A stretch of DNA of 64,000 bases from an uncultured Ruminococcus sp. (GCA_947624255.1 CANQJO010000002.1:1-64000); one strand, 5' to 3'. Shown: positions 16,791 through 27,840, counted from the stretch's first letter. Program-made: numbers and translations. The notes: generated by a model from the sequence alone, not told the origin.

Positions 16791-16823
16791 GCGGGGCATA
16801 TTCGTACCTATATCTCTAATTGA

Positions 16824-18227
<1,404 letters not shown>

Positions 18228-18286
18228 GCTTACGGATATCCCCGGCTTTCAGCCGCTTATCTCTGAGTTTTTAAGGGGGTGACTTT

Positions 18287-18697
18287 ATGTCCGGAATTTT
18301 TCATCTTGAAATAATTGCGACTGACAGAGTGTTCTATCAGGGCGACTGTCAGCACCTTGTCATTACCGCTGTTGACGGACTTCTGGGCATACTCCCCGGT
18401 CATGAGCCGATGGTTACGACACTGCCCACGGGTGAGCTGAAATACATGGTCAATGATTCGTGGAAATATGCTGCCATTTCGGGCGGATTCATTCAAGTGA
18501 TGCCTGATTCGTCCATAATTCTTGCGGATTCATGCGAGCTGCCGGAGGAGATAGACATCAAGCGTGCCGAGGAGGCTAAGGAGCGTGCGGAGGAAATGCT
18601 CCGGCAGAAGCAGAGCATCATGGAGTATTACCGCACTCAGGCAGCTCTCAATCGTGCGATAAACAGATTGAAGGTTTCTCAGAAACATTTTCGCTGA
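18287..18697 (+). CDS. atpC: ATP synthase F1 subunit epsilon
   Basis: Rotor-base subunit that couples gamma to the c ring and can inhibit hydrolysis. N-terminal beta sandwich FHLEIIATDRVFYQGDCQHLVITAVDGLLGILPGHEPMVTTLPTGEL matches the family, followed by two C-terminal helices (IKRAEEAKERAEEMLRQKQSIMEYYRTQAALNRAINRLKV). 136 residues. The start has AAGGGGGTG upstream. Last gene of the atp operon; only a weak TTCCGGAGC/GCTTTCGGAA hairpin follows and no clear terminator. Confidence 0.94.
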   Translation: MSGIFHLEIIATDRVFYQGDCQHLVITAVDGLLGILPGHEPMVTTLPTGELKYMVNDSWKYAAISGGFIQVMPDSSIILADSCELPEEIDIKRAEEAKERAEEMLRQKQSIMEYYRTQAALNRAINRLKVSQKHFR

Positions 18698-18835
18698 TGT
18701 TCCGGAGCGGTATGCTCAATGAGCTTTCGGAAAATACGGCGATGCGGAGCAAAAATAATACACAATATAACGATTTGAAATTTGTGCATATTGCTGATAA
18801 ATTGGAAAATTCTTCATATTTATCTGCGATATGCT

Positions 18836-18863
18836 TGACTTATTTGCAAAAATATAGTAGAAT
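18836..18863 (+). promoter_or_regulatory. Promoter of secD-secF
   Basis: TTGACT, 16 nt, TAGAAT. It lies within a spurious 82-codon ORF (18697-18945). Confidence 0.7.
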
Positions 18864-18869
18864 TGAGGT

Positions 18870-18984
18870 AATTGTCAGAGCACGAATATTGCCGGAGCTT
18901 TCCCCACCAAGAAGTACAGCCTTTGTCTTCGGGGACAAGTCCTGATGAATAACGTGCCCAAAAGGAAAATTAGGAGGCATGACT
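18870..18984 (+). promoter_or_regulatory. Structured leader of secD-secF
   Basis: About 110 nt of leader closed by GCACG (18881 region) and CGTGC (18954 region), with an interior hairpin TTTGTC-TTCGGG-GACAAG. It does not match a riboswitch class that I know. A CTGATGA sequence inside is reminiscent of a hammerhead core but the required helices are not there. Confidence 0.4.
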
Positions 18985-20397
18985 GTGAAAAAAATCGGCA
19001 AATCCACATTCTTCATCGTCGTTGCTTTTATCGCACTGTTTTCTTTTCTGTCTGTAGTAGGAGTTGATTCCTCATATGCCGACAACACTACGACCCTTAT
19101 CAAAGGCGTGGACGACATTCGTCTCGGCATTGATATCAGGGGCGGCGTTGATGCGACGTTTGAGCCTGCCAACGGCTTTGAAGCCTCTGACGATCAGCTC
19201 AGAGCAGCTACGCAGATCATGAAAACACGTCTTTCGTCTCTCGGTATCACCGACAGCGAGGTCTACAGTGACGAAAAAAGCAACAGAATAATTGTACGCT
19301 TTCCGTGGCAGGCAGGCGAATCTGATTTCGATCCGAAAGCTGCCGTAAAGGAGCTGGGCGATATGGCAAAGCTCACATTCCGCAGGGGTACCGATACAGA
19401 GACCGACGAGGACGGAAATACCATTCCTGCCGGTGAGATCGTTATCGAGGGCTCGGATATAGAATCGGCTGATGCAGGATACCGTCCTACCGAAGACAAC
19501 GGTGAGCCGCAGTATATCGTTGAGCTGAAGCTCAGTTCTACGGGTATCTCAAAATTTGGCGAGGCTACCTCAGAGCTTGCAGGTACAAGCACTCCGATAT
19601 CTATATGGATGGATAACACAATGATCTCTGCCCCTACCGTAAATCAGGCGATCACTGACGGCAGTGCGATCATTGAGGGCGATTTTACCGCTGATGAGGC
19701 GCAGAAGCTCGCCGATCAGATAAATGGCGGCGCACTTCCTTTTAAAATGGATACTGTCAGCACTAATACGATCTCTCCCACTATGGGCGAGGGCTCGCTT
19801 GATGCTATCCTCCTTGCAGCCGCTATCGCATTTGCATTTATCGCTGTATATATGGTATTTCTCTATCGCCTCCCCGGATTTGTTGCTGTTATCGCTCTTG
19901 CAGGTCAGATAACAGGAAGCATCGCCGCTGTGACAGGCTGGTTCGGCTTCATGTCCGGCTCAACACTGACTATCCCCGGTATTGCGGGAATTATCCTCGC
20001 TGTCGGTATGGGCGTTGATGCAAACATCATCACCGGCGAAAGAATCAAAGAGGAGCTTCGTTCGGGCAAGTCGCTTGACTCCGCTATCAAGGTGGCGTAT
20101 AAGAGAGCTTTCTCCGCTATTCTTGACGGAAACGTTACAAACGTTCTCATCGCCGTTATCCTTATGGGAGCGTTCGGTGTGCCGACAAGTTTCTTCTCAA
20201 GAATACTTAACAGCACTATATTCCGTATGTTCGGCGCAACCGCCGAGGGCTTTGTTTACTCCTTCGGATTTACTCTCCTTGCAGGCGTTGTGCTCAACTT
20301 CGTAATGGGAGTGTTCGCATCAAGACTTATGGTGACATCACTTTCAAAATTCAAGTGCTTCAGAAGCAGAAAGCTTTACGGAGGTGACGAAAAATGA
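18985..20397 (+). CDS. secD: Protein translocase subunit SecD
   Basis: Membrane RND-like subunit that assists SecYEG-driven export with SecF. N-terminal membrane helix (STFFIVVAFIALFSFLSVVGV), the LGIDIRGGVDATF motif, a large extracytoplasmic P1 region, then GALPFKMDTVSTNTISPTMGEGSLDA and five helices with GIILAVGMGVDANIITGERIKEELRSG. The ATG at 18979 used in the ORF track sits one nucleotide from the AGGAGG; GTG at 18985 is 7 nt away and is the more likely start (M/VKKIGKSTFF). About 470 residues. Overlaps secF by 4 nt. Confidence 0.95.
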   Translation: MKKIGKSTFFIVVAFIALFSFLSVVGVDSSYADNTTTLIKGVDDIRLGIDIRGGVDATFEPANGFEASDDQLRAATQIMKTRLSSLGITDSEVYSDEKSNRIIVRFPWQAGESDFDPKAAVKELGDMAKLTFRRGTDTETDEDGNTIPAGEIVIEGSDIESADAGYRPTEDNGEPQYIVELKLSSTGISKFGEATSELAGTSTPISIWMDNTMISAPTVNQAITDGSAIIEGDFTADEAQKLADQINGGALPFKMDTVSTNTISPTMGEGSLDAILLAAAIAFAFIAVYMVFLYRLPGFVAVIALAGQITGSIAAVTGWFGFMSGSTLTIPGIAGIILAVGMGVDANIITGERIKEELRSGKSLDSAIKVAYKRAFSAILDGNVTNVLIAVILMGAFGVPTSFFSRILNSTIFRMFGATAEGFVYSFGFTLLAGVVLNFVMGVFASRLMVTSLSKFKCFRSRKLYGGDEK

Positions 20398-21362
20398 GCA
20401 AAAAGACCAACACCGCACCTCCCGAAAAAACGACTGCCAAAGTATACAATTTCTGCGGCAAGAAAAAAATGATACTCGGGATATTTATCGCTGTTGCGGC
20501 AGCTCTTATTCTGGGGATCGTTATACGTGGCGTGAACTTCGCTATCGAATTCAAAGGCGGTACTATCCTCACATACTCCTATACGGGAGATATCGACACC
20601 CATGCCGTTGAGGACTCTGTCAAGACGATCGTCAGCGATCCGTTCACTGTCAGAACAGGTGAGGATATCAACACCGGCGGAAAGCAGTTTACCATATCGT
20701 TTACCTCTGAATCGGGCTTCAATGCCGATAAACAGGCAGAGCTTACCACACTTCTCAAGGAGACTTTCGCTGAAAATCAGCTCACCGACACCGAATCAAA
20801 TGATGTAAATCCCACCACCGGACGTGAGTTCTTTATCAAGTGTCTTATTGCGATAATCTTTGCCGCTGTTCTGGTAATCATTTATATTGCTGTAAGATTC
20901 CGCAAAATCGGCGGCTGGTCGGCAGGAATATGCTCTGTTTTTGCGTTGTTCCACGATCTGATAGCTGCTCTGGCAGCCTCGATACTCTTCGGATTTGAGT
21001 TCAACTCCAACACAGTTGCGGTAATTCTCACAATCCTGGGATACTCTATCAACAACACGATCGTTATCTACGACAGGATCCGTGAAAACCGCAAGCTCAT
21101 GCCAAAGGCATCACTGAACGAGCTTATCAATACAGGCTGTTCGCAGTCACTCACACGTTCGATACGAACCTCTCTTACGACCATTGTGACAATGCTTGTC
21201 ATCACGATCGTTGCGGTCATAATGGGCTACACCTCACTGCTCACTTTCTCCGTACCTCTTATGGCAGGTCTTATCTCAGGAACGTATTCGTCCCTGTTTG
21301 TTGCACCTGTTACGTGGTCATGGTGGAAAAGCAAAAAGGGCAAGGCAAAGGCAAAGGCATAA
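20394..21362 (+). CDS. secF: Protein translocase subunit SecF
   Basis: Partner of SecD. N-terminal helix followed by GVNFAIEFKGGTILTYSY (SecF FKGG motif), then the five-helix bundle with VRFRKIGGWSAGICSVFALFHDLI, VILTILGYSINNTIVIYDRIRENR and SLTRSIRTSLTTIVTML, all standard. 322 residues. ATGA overlap with the secD stop indicates translational coupling. The C-terminus is Lys-rich (WWKSKKGKAKAKA). Confidence 0.95.
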   Translation: MSKKTNTAPPEKTTAKVYNFCGKKKMILGIFIAVAAALILGIVIRGVNFAIEFKGGTILTYSYTGDIDTHAVEDSVKTIVSDPFTVRTGEDINTGGKQFTISFTSESGFNADKQAELTTLLKETFAENQLTDTESNDVNPTTGREFFIKCLIAIIFAAVLVIIYIAVRFRKIGGWSAGICSVFALFHDLIAALAASILFGFEFNSNTVAVILTILGYSINNTIVIYDRIRENRKLMPKASLNELINTGCSQSLTRSIRTSLTTIVTMLVITIVAVIMGYTSLLTFSVPLMAGLISGTYSSLFVAPVTWSWWKSKKGKAKAKA

Positions 21363-21364
21363 CG

Positions 21365-21391
21365 AAAAGCGGCATTTCTGCCGCTTTTTTT
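21365..21391 (+). terminator. Terminator of secD-secF
   Basis: AAAAGCGGCA-TTTC-TGCCGCTTTTTTT immediately after the secF stop. Confidence 0.92.
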
Positions 21392-21487
21392 GTATCTATC
21401 TGATACTGCTCCTCCGGACAACAGCAGGCAGCTCCGATCTCTTTGTTACACCTCGCAGCCTTTTTAGCCGGCATCGTATTACTTTTA

Positions 21488-21516
21488 TTGACAAATATGC
21501 TCGGATAGGTTATAAT
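21488..21516 (+). promoter_or_regulatory. Promoter of the uridine-kinase-like gene
   Basis: TTGACA, 17 nt, TATAAT, 42 nt before the start codon. Confidence 0.88.
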
Positions 21517-21558
21517 ATAATGTAGAAGATCATATCTGCATTTATGAGGTGATACAGA

Positions 21559-22482
21559 ATGAATATAGAAGTAACAAGGATAAATGAACAGCTCTCAGAA
21601 AACAGCGCCCGTTTTATAAGCAATGCCGGAGCAGATCTGCACTTCCGTTTGAAGAATATAGCAGAAAGGATCGCAGAAGAACGTGACACAAAGCCGGTGA
21701 TACTCCTTTCGGGACCTTCCGGTTCGGGAAAGACCACAACTGCAATGATGATCGAAAAGCTCCTTGATGATATGGGCTGTGCGACTCATACACTTTCAAT
21801 GGACAATTATTTCCGACCGCTTTCAGATGAGGAAAAGGAGCTTTCAAAGCTGGGAAAAATTGATCTTGAATCTCCCGACCGAATGGACAAGGAGCTTCTC
21901 AATCAGCAGATAAAGGATATCAGTGCCTGTAAGGAGGTCGAGCTTCCCAGATATGATTTCAAGGATTCAAAGAGAGAAAGCTCAGGGATAAAATTACAGC
22001 GAAAACCCGGCGAGCTTGTCATATTCGAGGGGATACACTCTCTGAATCCGGAGGTCATAACTGTTCCGGACAGCCGCCTCACAAAAATATATGTCAGTGT
22101 CCGCACAAGAGTTGTCTGCGGTGATATAATACTCCATCCGTCGAGAGTAAGGCTGCTCAGAAGAATGATACGTGACAGCCTGTTCCGCAAGCGTTCGCCG
22201 GAAGAAACGATGAATATGTTCAACAGCGTTGAAGACGGAGAGAATAAGTACATAATGCCTTACAAATACCGCTCAGATTTTGATGTGGATACATTTATGC
22301 CCTATGAAATGAGCGTATATAAGCCGCTCCTCATGGAGGGACTGCTTGAACTGAGAGACACCGCTCCCGAACTTGATGAGGTCATAGCTGTTCTTGAACG
22401 GCTTGAACCGCTGGAGGTATCGCAGCTACCGAAAGATTCTCTTATATGCGAATTCGTGGGAAGCGGGAGTTTCAGTTACTGA
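21559..22482 (+). CDS. Uridine kinase-like P-loop nucleoside kinase
   Basis: Cytosolic kinase of the phosphoribulokinase/uridine kinase superfamily. Walker A LLSGPSGSGKTTTAMMIEKLL at about 48-60, then the substrate-side STHTLSMDNYFRPL (uridine kinases have DxFY here) and Walker-B-like LVIFEGIHSLNPEV; RRMIRDSLFRKRSPEETM provides the lid arginines. At 307 residues it is longer than Udk (about 210) by N- and C-terminal extensions and lacks the TGS/threonyl-tRNA synthetase-like domain found in larger Clostridial homologues. Exact substrate not determined. GAGGTGATACAG precedes the ATG. Confidence 0.82.
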   Translation: MNIEVTRINEQLSENSARFISNAGADLHFRLKNIAERIAEERDTKPVILLSGPSGSGKTTTAMMIEKLLDDMGCATHTLSMDNYFRPLSDEEKELSKLGKIDLESPDRMDKELLNQQIKDISACKEVELPRYDFKDSKRESSGIKLQRKPGELVIFEGIHSLNPEVITVPDSRLTKIYVSVRTRVVCGDIILHPSRVRLLRRMIRDSLFRKRSPEETMNMFNSVEDGENKYIMPYKYRSDFDVDTFMPYEMSVYKPLLMEGLLELRDTAPELDEVIAVLERLEPLEVSQLPKDSLICEFVGSGSFSY

Positions 22483-22533
22483 TACAGCGATCTTAAGTCC
22501 GTGTAAATTGAGAAAGAAGCGCACCCGTGGGGC

Positions 22534-22607
22534 GGCTCTTTGCGGCTTTGCCGCACCACGCAGCAATGCTGCGTGGTACTGAAAAACGGAGTTTTTCAGT
22601 AAGAGCC
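22534..22607. repeat. Cloverleaf-like palindromic element
   Basis: Four helices fit end to end: outer stem GGCTCTT / AAGAGCC (22534-22540 and 22601-22607), then TGCGGC-TTT-GCCGCA, then CCACGCAGC-AAT-GCTGCGTGG, then TACTGAAAAAC-GGA-GTTTTTCAGTA. Every inner hairpin has a 3-nt loop and there are hardly any unpaired bases between them. It lies 37 nt before the ppk1 start. Such abutting palindromes suggest a REP/MITE-like repeat; only one copy occurs in the window. Confidence 0.75.
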
Positions 22608-22643
22608 TGATACGATGCAAAAAGAAAACGCAGGAGGGAAATT

Positions 22644-24800
22644 ATGGATCATCTTGAAAACCGTGAGCTTTCATGGCTGAAATTCAATAAACGTGTTCTG
22701 GAGGAAGCATCTGCGCCGGAGAATCCTCTTCTGGAAAGACTTTCTTTCTCGGCAATATATCAAAGCAATCTTGACGAATTTTTCATGGTGAGAGTCGGCT
22801 CGCTGACCGATCTGGAAAAAACTGACAAAAAAAAGAAGGACAGCCGCACGGAAATGACGGCATCGCAGCAGCTTGATGCGATATTCACCGCAGTGAGAAG
22901 ACTCCGGCCGGCGGTAGAAAAGGCTTACCGCCACACTATGAAGGAGCTTGCCGCATACGGCTTTGAGCACGTAAACTTCGATACCGCCACAAAGGAGGAG
23001 ATCGCATTTCTGGAGCTTTATTTCAGGCGTGAGATCAAGCCGTTTATTTCCGGTCTTGTGATAAATGATGCACTGCCGTTTCCGTTCCTCAAAAATAAGG
23101 AGCTTTATGCCGCAGTGCAGCTTGGCTCAAAGAAAGGGACTTCTATTGGAGTGATACCTGTTCATCACGAGCATAGTCAGCGGCTGATATCTCTCGGAAA
23201 CGACGGAAAACGCTTTATCCTTGAGGAGGATGTCGTGCTTCACTATGCGCACCTGATGTTCAAGGGATATAAGGTCATTGACAGGGCGCTTATCCGTGTG
23301 ACGAGAAATGCCGATATAATGGTCTCAGGCAGAGATTCTGATTTCCGTGAGCGCATGGAGGAGCTTGTCGCAAAGAGGAAAAAGCTTGCTCCCGTAAGGC
23401 TTGAAGTCTCGGATGATTTTTCACGTGAGGCACTTGATTACATCTGCAAAAAGCTGAAAATAAAGAATGTCCGGGTATTCACTTCGCACATACCGCTTGA
23501 TATGTCCTATGTATATCAGCTTCAGGATATGTCGGAAGATCCTGTTCTGCACTATGAACAGCGCTCCCCGAGGAAACCTGCGGAGCTTTCGGAGACAAAA
23601 TCCGTATTTTCACAGGTACGGTCAAAAGATCTGCTTTTGTGCTATCCGTTTGAATCAATGAATCTGTCGTTCATAAGACTGCTGCAAGAGTCTGCGAACG
23701 ATCCGAAAGTTGTTTCGATAAAGATAACGCTTTACCGCCTTGCAAAAAGCAGTAAAGTGATAGACGCCCTCTGCACCGCAGCAGAGCAGGGAAAAGAAGT
23801 CCTTGTTATGATAGAGCTGAGAGCGAGATTTGATGAATCAAACAATATCGAATGGTCAAAACATTTGCAGAAAGCAGGAGTGAAAGTCATCTACGGACCT
23901 AAGGACTATAAGGCTCACTCAAAGCTGCTGCTCATCACAAGAAAGGCTCAGGGCGGCGGATATGAGTACGTCACTCAGATAGGTACGGGAAACTATAACG
24001 AGAAAACCTCTGCCATATATACGGATATGATGCTCCTGACTGCCGACAGAGCAATAGCTGCCGATGCAGAAAGAGTATTCGGTGCTCTTCTTACGGGAGG
24101 TCTCGTTGAGCAGACGGAGAAGCTCCTTGTTGCGCCGCTGTGTCTCAGAGCGCCTGTGCTCTCAATGATGGACGAACAGATAAATATTGCCAAAAACGGC
24201 GGAGACGGCTACATTGCCGCAAAGGTGAACGCCCTCTGTGACATGGTGATCATCAATAAGCTGATAGAGGCATCTCAGGCAGGAGTTAAGGTCGAACTGG
24301 TTGTCAGGGGCATATGCTGCCTTATCCCCGGAGTGGAGGGCTTCACCGAAAATATCACTGTGAGAAGCATCGTGGGACGATTTCTTGAACACAGCAGGAT
24401 ATTCATTTTCGGCAAGGATGCTCGTTCTCAGAAGATATACATAGGCTCAGCAGACTATATGTCCCGTAATACGATACGCCGTGTCGAGGTGGCTGCTCCT
24501 GTTGAGGATATGAAGCTGAAAAAGCGCATAAGAGAGATGTTCAATGTAATGATGAGTGATAACGTCAAGGCAAGAATAATGCTGAATGACGGCACATACG
24601 TCCATGCAGAGACTGCCGATGGCGAGGAGCGTATCAATTCGCAGGAGTATTTCTATCAGCAGGCATACAAGCGCTTAGAGGATAAGCAGAAGCGTCAGGA
24701 GCAGCTCAGAAAGAACAGAGACTCTGCCGCAAAAAGCAGCTCCGCCGGCAAAAAGGCAGGGAGAACTTCTTCAAGGGGCAGAAAGAAAAAGGCTGAGTGA
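22644..24800 (+). CDS. ppk1: Polyphosphate kinase 1
   Basis: Reversibly transfers the ATP gamma phosphate to inorganic polyphosphate. The N domain begins ENRELSWLKFNKRVLEEA, the head domain follows, and the two PLD-like C domains hold the catalytic His motifs: VIYGPKDYKAHSKLLLITR (the phospho-His candidate AHSK), IGTGNYNEKTSAIYTDMMLLTAD and FLEHSRIFIFG. VMIELRARFDESNNIEWSKHLQKAG is also diagnostic. 718 residues, standard, with an added Lys/Arg/Ser-rich tail (SSSAGKKAGRTSSRGRKKKAE) that resembles a nucleic-acid- or polyanion-binding tail. GCAGGAGGG precedes the ATG. No exopolyphosphatase (ppx) is adjacent. Confidence 0.96.
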   Translation: MDHLENRELSWLKFNKRVLEEASAPENPLLERLSFSAIYQSNLDEFFMVRVGSLTDLEKTDKKKKDSRTEMTASQQLDAIFTAVRRLRPAVEKAYRHTMKELAAYGFEHVNFDTATKEEIAFLELYFRREIKPFISGLVINDALPFPFLKNKELYAAVQLGSKKGTSIGVIPVHHEHSQRLISLGNDGKRFILEEDVVLHYAHLMFKGYKVIDRALIRVTRNADIMVSGRDSDFRERMEELVAKRKKLAPVRLEVSDDFSREALDYICKKLKIKNVRVFTSHIPLDMSYVYQLQDMSEDPVLHYEQRSPRKPAELSETKSVFSQVRSKDLLLCYPFESMNLSFIRLLQESANDPKVVSIKITLYRLAKSSKVIDALCTAAEQGKEVLVMIELRARFDESNNIEWSKHLQKAGVKVIYGPKDYKAHSKLLLITRKAQGGGYEYVTQIGTGNYNEKTSAIYTDMMLLTADRAIAADAERVFGALLTGGLVEQTEKLLVAPLCLRAPVLSMMDEQINIAKNGGDGYIAAKVNALCDMVIINKLIEASQAGVKVELVVRGICCLIPGVEGFTENITVRSIVGRFLEHSRIFIFGKDARSQKIYIGSADYMSRNTIRRVEVAAPVEDMKLKKRIREMFNVMMSDNVKARIMLNDGTYVHAETADGEERINSQEYFYQQAYKRLEDKQKRQEQLRKNRDSAAKSSSAGKKAGRTSSRGRKKKAE

Positions 24801-24918
24801 TCTCAGATATCACAGAAATTCTCTCAATTTTCATCATTTACCGCTTTATTTTTCCGTTGATCTGTAGTATAATATAAGTATACTCACCGGCGATGCCGGT
24901 ATTACTGCGAGGTGTATT

Positions 24919-27840
24919 ATGTCAAAAAAATATTCGCTTGGGATAGACGTTGGTTCAACGACCGTCAAAACAGTCATTATTGACGGTGAAAACAATATCA
25001 TTTATTCCGAATATCAGCGTCACTTCTCAAAGGTGAAAGAAACCGTGACAGCACAGCTTGAACTTATAAGCGAGTCTTTCCCCGGCGATGAGTTTTCCGT
25101 GTGCATAACCGGTTCTGCCGGACTCGGACTTGCCAACTCCGCTGAGATACCCTTTGTTCAAGAGGTCCATGCAGCATTCCTTGCAGTGAAAGAGAAGCAG
25201 CCCGATGCTGATGCAGTCATCGAACTGGGAGGCGAGGACGCTAAAATGATATTCCTCACCGGAGGCGTTGAACAGCGTATGAACGGTTCATGCGCAGGAG
25301 GTACGGGTGCTTTCATAGACCAGATGGCAACTCTTCTCGGAATGACCTCAGACAAGCTTGATGAGCTTTCGCTTCATGCAGAGAAAGTATATCCCATAGC
25401 ATCACGCTGCGGAGTTTTCGCAAAATCGGACATCCAGCCGCTGCTCAATCAGGGCGCACGCCGTGAGGATATCGCCGCAAGCATTTTTCAGGCTGTAGTC
25501 GATCAGACGGTTTCCGGTCTTGCACAGGGACGGAGCATCGAGGGAAAAGTGCTTTTTCTCGGCGGACCGCTCTTTTTCCTTAAAGGTCTGCGCAATGCCT
25601 TTGTAAAGACACTCGGTCTTGATGAGGAGCACGCCGTATTCCCGGAGGAAGCTCCGGTGTTCGTGGCATACGGCTGTGCATTGTATGCTGCCTCCTCGGG
25701 AGATACATTCACTATCAGCAGGATCTGCGAAAAAATAAGAAATGCCCATGCCTCTGACAGCATCGTCACCGGAGAGCCGCTGTTTGCATCTCATGCCGAA
25801 TATGATGAATTCATAGAGCGTCATAAAAAATTCGACCTTGGCTATGCCGATATACATACATACAAGGGTGATGCCTATCTTGGAATAGATGCAGGCTCTA
25901 CGACCACAAAGCTTGTTCTTATCACCGATGACGGACGTATACTTTATCATCACTACTCATCTAATATGGGTCAGCCTCTTGACAGGATCGCAGAACAGCT
26001 CAGGAGGATATATTCCGAAATGAACCCCGATATAACTATCAGGGGCTCGGCTGTCACCGGCTACGGCGAGGATCTCATCAGGTCGGGACTCTCTGTAGAT
26101 CACGGCATCGTTGAGACAGTTGCGCACTTCAAAGCGGCATCGTATTTTTGTCCGGAGGTAGATTTCATCATTGACATAGGCGGTCAGGATATAAAATGCT
26201 TCCGTATAAAGAATCACACCATCGACAGCATCATGCTTAACGAGGCTTGCTCCTCCGGCTGCGGCTCATTCATACAGACATTTGCAATGGCTATGGGTTA
26301 TGATATCGCAGAATTCTCCCAACTCGGACTTTTTGCAAAGCACCCTGTTGATCTCGGCTCACGCTGTACGGTATTCATGAACAGCTCTGTAAAGCAGGCT
26401 CAGAAAGACGGCGCAACAGTTGAGGATATTTCCGCAGGACTTTCCTCTTCGATAATCAAAAATGCGATATATAAGGTAATACGTGCAAAATCTCCCGATG
26501 AGCTGGGAAAAAATATCGTTGTTCAGGGCGGTACGTTCCTCAACGATGCAGTGCTGCGCTCGTTTGAAAAGGAGCTCGGCAGAAATGTTATCCGTCCTGC
26601 GATATCGGGTCTTATGGGAGCGTTCGGCTGCGCCCTTTATGCAAAAGAGCACTGTACGGAGTCGTCGCTTATCTCTGCTGAGGAGCTGGAAGACTTCTCC
26701 TATGTGTCAAGGTCGGCACAGTGTCACGGCTGTACGGCAAACTGTCAGCTCAATATAATCAGTTTCGGCGGCGGAAAACGCTTTATTTCGGGAAACCGCT
26801 GCGAAAAGGGCAGCGGCACTGCAAAGAAAAACAACGTTCCCGATCTCTATGAATATAAATACAACAGCATCATCAACATGAACAACGGTCAGCCGAAAAA
26901 TCCGATAGCGACAGTCGGACTTCCTCTTGCACTGAGTTTTTATGAGCAGATGCCTTTCTGGCAGACACTTTTCACGCAGATCGGGTTCAGGACGATACTC
27001 TCAGATGAAAGCTCACGCGGAATGTACTACCTCGGTCAGCATACGATCCCCTCCGATACGGTATGCTATCCGGCGAAACTCACTCACGGACATATCGAAA
27101 ACCTCCTTGACAAGGGTGCGGATCTTATTTTCTATCCCTGCATGAGCTACAACATTGATGAGGGCGGCAGCGACAATCACTTCAATTGTCCCGTAGTGGC
27201 ATACTATCCGGAGCTTCTGCTTGCAAATAATACACGGCTCAGCGAGAAAAATTTCATTCACCCGTATATGGATCTGAACAACAGAAAAAACGTTATCCGG
27301 GTGCTTGCGAATTCTCTGAAACGCTTCAACATTAAGGGAAGAATTCCGGCTGCCGTTGATACGGCTTACGCAGCTCTGGAGAAATATCACCGAGATGTCA
27401 CCGATAAGGCGGCAGCGATAGTCGCTCAGGCGAGGGCAGAGCATCGCAATATAATCGTTCTTGCCGGAAGACCGTATCACATCGACAAGGAGATAAATCA
27501 CGGCATACACAAGCTCATAACGAGCCTTGGAATGGCTGTCATCACCGAAGACAGCGTTGCTCATCTTGCACAGACACCCAAACTCGGAGTGCTTAATCAA
27601 TGGACGTATCATTCAAGGCTTTACCGTGCGGCAGAGTATGTCACGACTCAGCCTGATATGCAGCTTATACAGCTTGTTTCATTCGGCTGTGGGATAGATG
27701 CCGTTACGGGCGATGAGGTAAGAGCGATACTTGAAAGCTGCGGAAAGCTCTATACACAGCTCAAGATAGATGAGATAAACAATCTCGGAGCTGCAAGGAT
27801 ACGTCTGCGCAGTCTTGTGGCTGCAATGCAGCAGGCATGA
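24919..27840 (+). CDS. Acyl-CoA dehydratase activase-like protein with two ATPase domains
   Basis: Large protein with two BcrAD/BadF/HgdC-type ASKHA ATPase domains, each starting with a phosphate loop: LGIDVGSTTVKTVII at the N-terminus and LGIDAGSTTTKLVLI near residue 320. Each has the Cys used by the homodimeric HgdC activators for a [4Fe-4S] cluster (GSCAGGTGAFIDQM; ACSSGCGSFIQTFA). The last third is DUF2229-like (ATVGLPLALSFYEQMPFWQTLFTQIGFRTILSDES, PSDTVCYPAKLTHGHIENLL, FYPCMSYN). Related Firmicute proteins of about 1400 residues also contain a dehydratase-like part, encoded here by the next gene. The substrate is unknown; the family includes ATP-driven reductive activators of 2-hydroxyacyl-CoA dehydratases. 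Leader has TATAAT at about 24868 without a good -35. Confidence 0.85.
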   Translation: MSKKYSLGIDVGSTTVKTVIIDGENNIIYSEYQRHFSKVKETVTAQLELISESFPGDEFSVCITGSAGLGLANSAEIPFVQEVHAAFLAVKEKQPDADAVIELGGEDAKMIFLTGGVEQRMNGSCAGGTGAFIDQMATLLGMTSDKLDELSLHAEKVYPIASRCGVFAKSDIQPLLNQGARREDIAASIFQAVVDQTVSGLAQGRSIEGKVLFLGGPLFFLKGLRNAFVKTLGLDEEHAVFPEEAPVFVAYGCALYAASSGDTFTISRICEKIRNAHASDSIVTGEPLFASHAEYDEFIERHKKFDLGYADIHTYKGDAYLGIDAGSTTTKLVLITDDGRILYHHYSSNMGQPLDRIAEQLRRIYSEMNPDITIRGSAVTGYGEDLIRSGLSVDHGIVETVAHFKAASYFCPEVDFIIDIGGQDIKCFRIKNHTIDSIMLNEACSSGCGSFIQTFAMAMGYDIAEFSQLGLFAKHPVDLGSRCTVFMNSSVKQAQKDGATVEDISAGLSSSIIKNAIYKVIRAKSPDELGKNIVVQGGTFLNDAVLRSFEKELGRNVIRPAISGLMGAFGCALYAKEHCTESSLISAEELEDFSYVSRSAQCHGCTANCQLNIISFGGGKRFISGNRCEKGSGTAKKNNVPDLYEYKYNSIINMNNGQPKNPIATVGLPLALSFYEQMPFWQTLFTQIGFRTILSDESSRGMYYLGQHTIPSDTVCYPAKLTHGHIENLLDKGADLIFYPCMSYNIDEGGSDNHFNCPVVAYYPELLLANNTRLSEKNFIHPYMDLNNRKNVIRVLANSLKRFNIKGRIPAAVDTAYAALEKYHRDVTDKAAAIVAQARAEHRNIIVLAGRPYHIDKEINHGIHKLITSLGMAVITEDSVAHLAQTPKLGVLNQWTYHSRLYRAAEYVTTQPDMQLIQLVSFGCGIDAVTGDEVRAILESCGKLYTQLKIDEINNLGAARIRLRSLVAAMQQA

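Noticed and set aside
18697-18945. 82-codon ORF after atpC
   Set aside because: It overlaps the secD promoter and leader, has no ribosome binding site of its own and resembles no protein.
18920-18975. Hammerhead ribozyme core CTGATGA in the secD leader
   Set aside because: The flanking helices and the GAAA-stem arrangement cannot be formed.
24840-24918. Promoter before the activase gene
   Set aside because: TATAAT is present but no acceptable -35 sits at 16-18 nt, so it was not listed as a feature.
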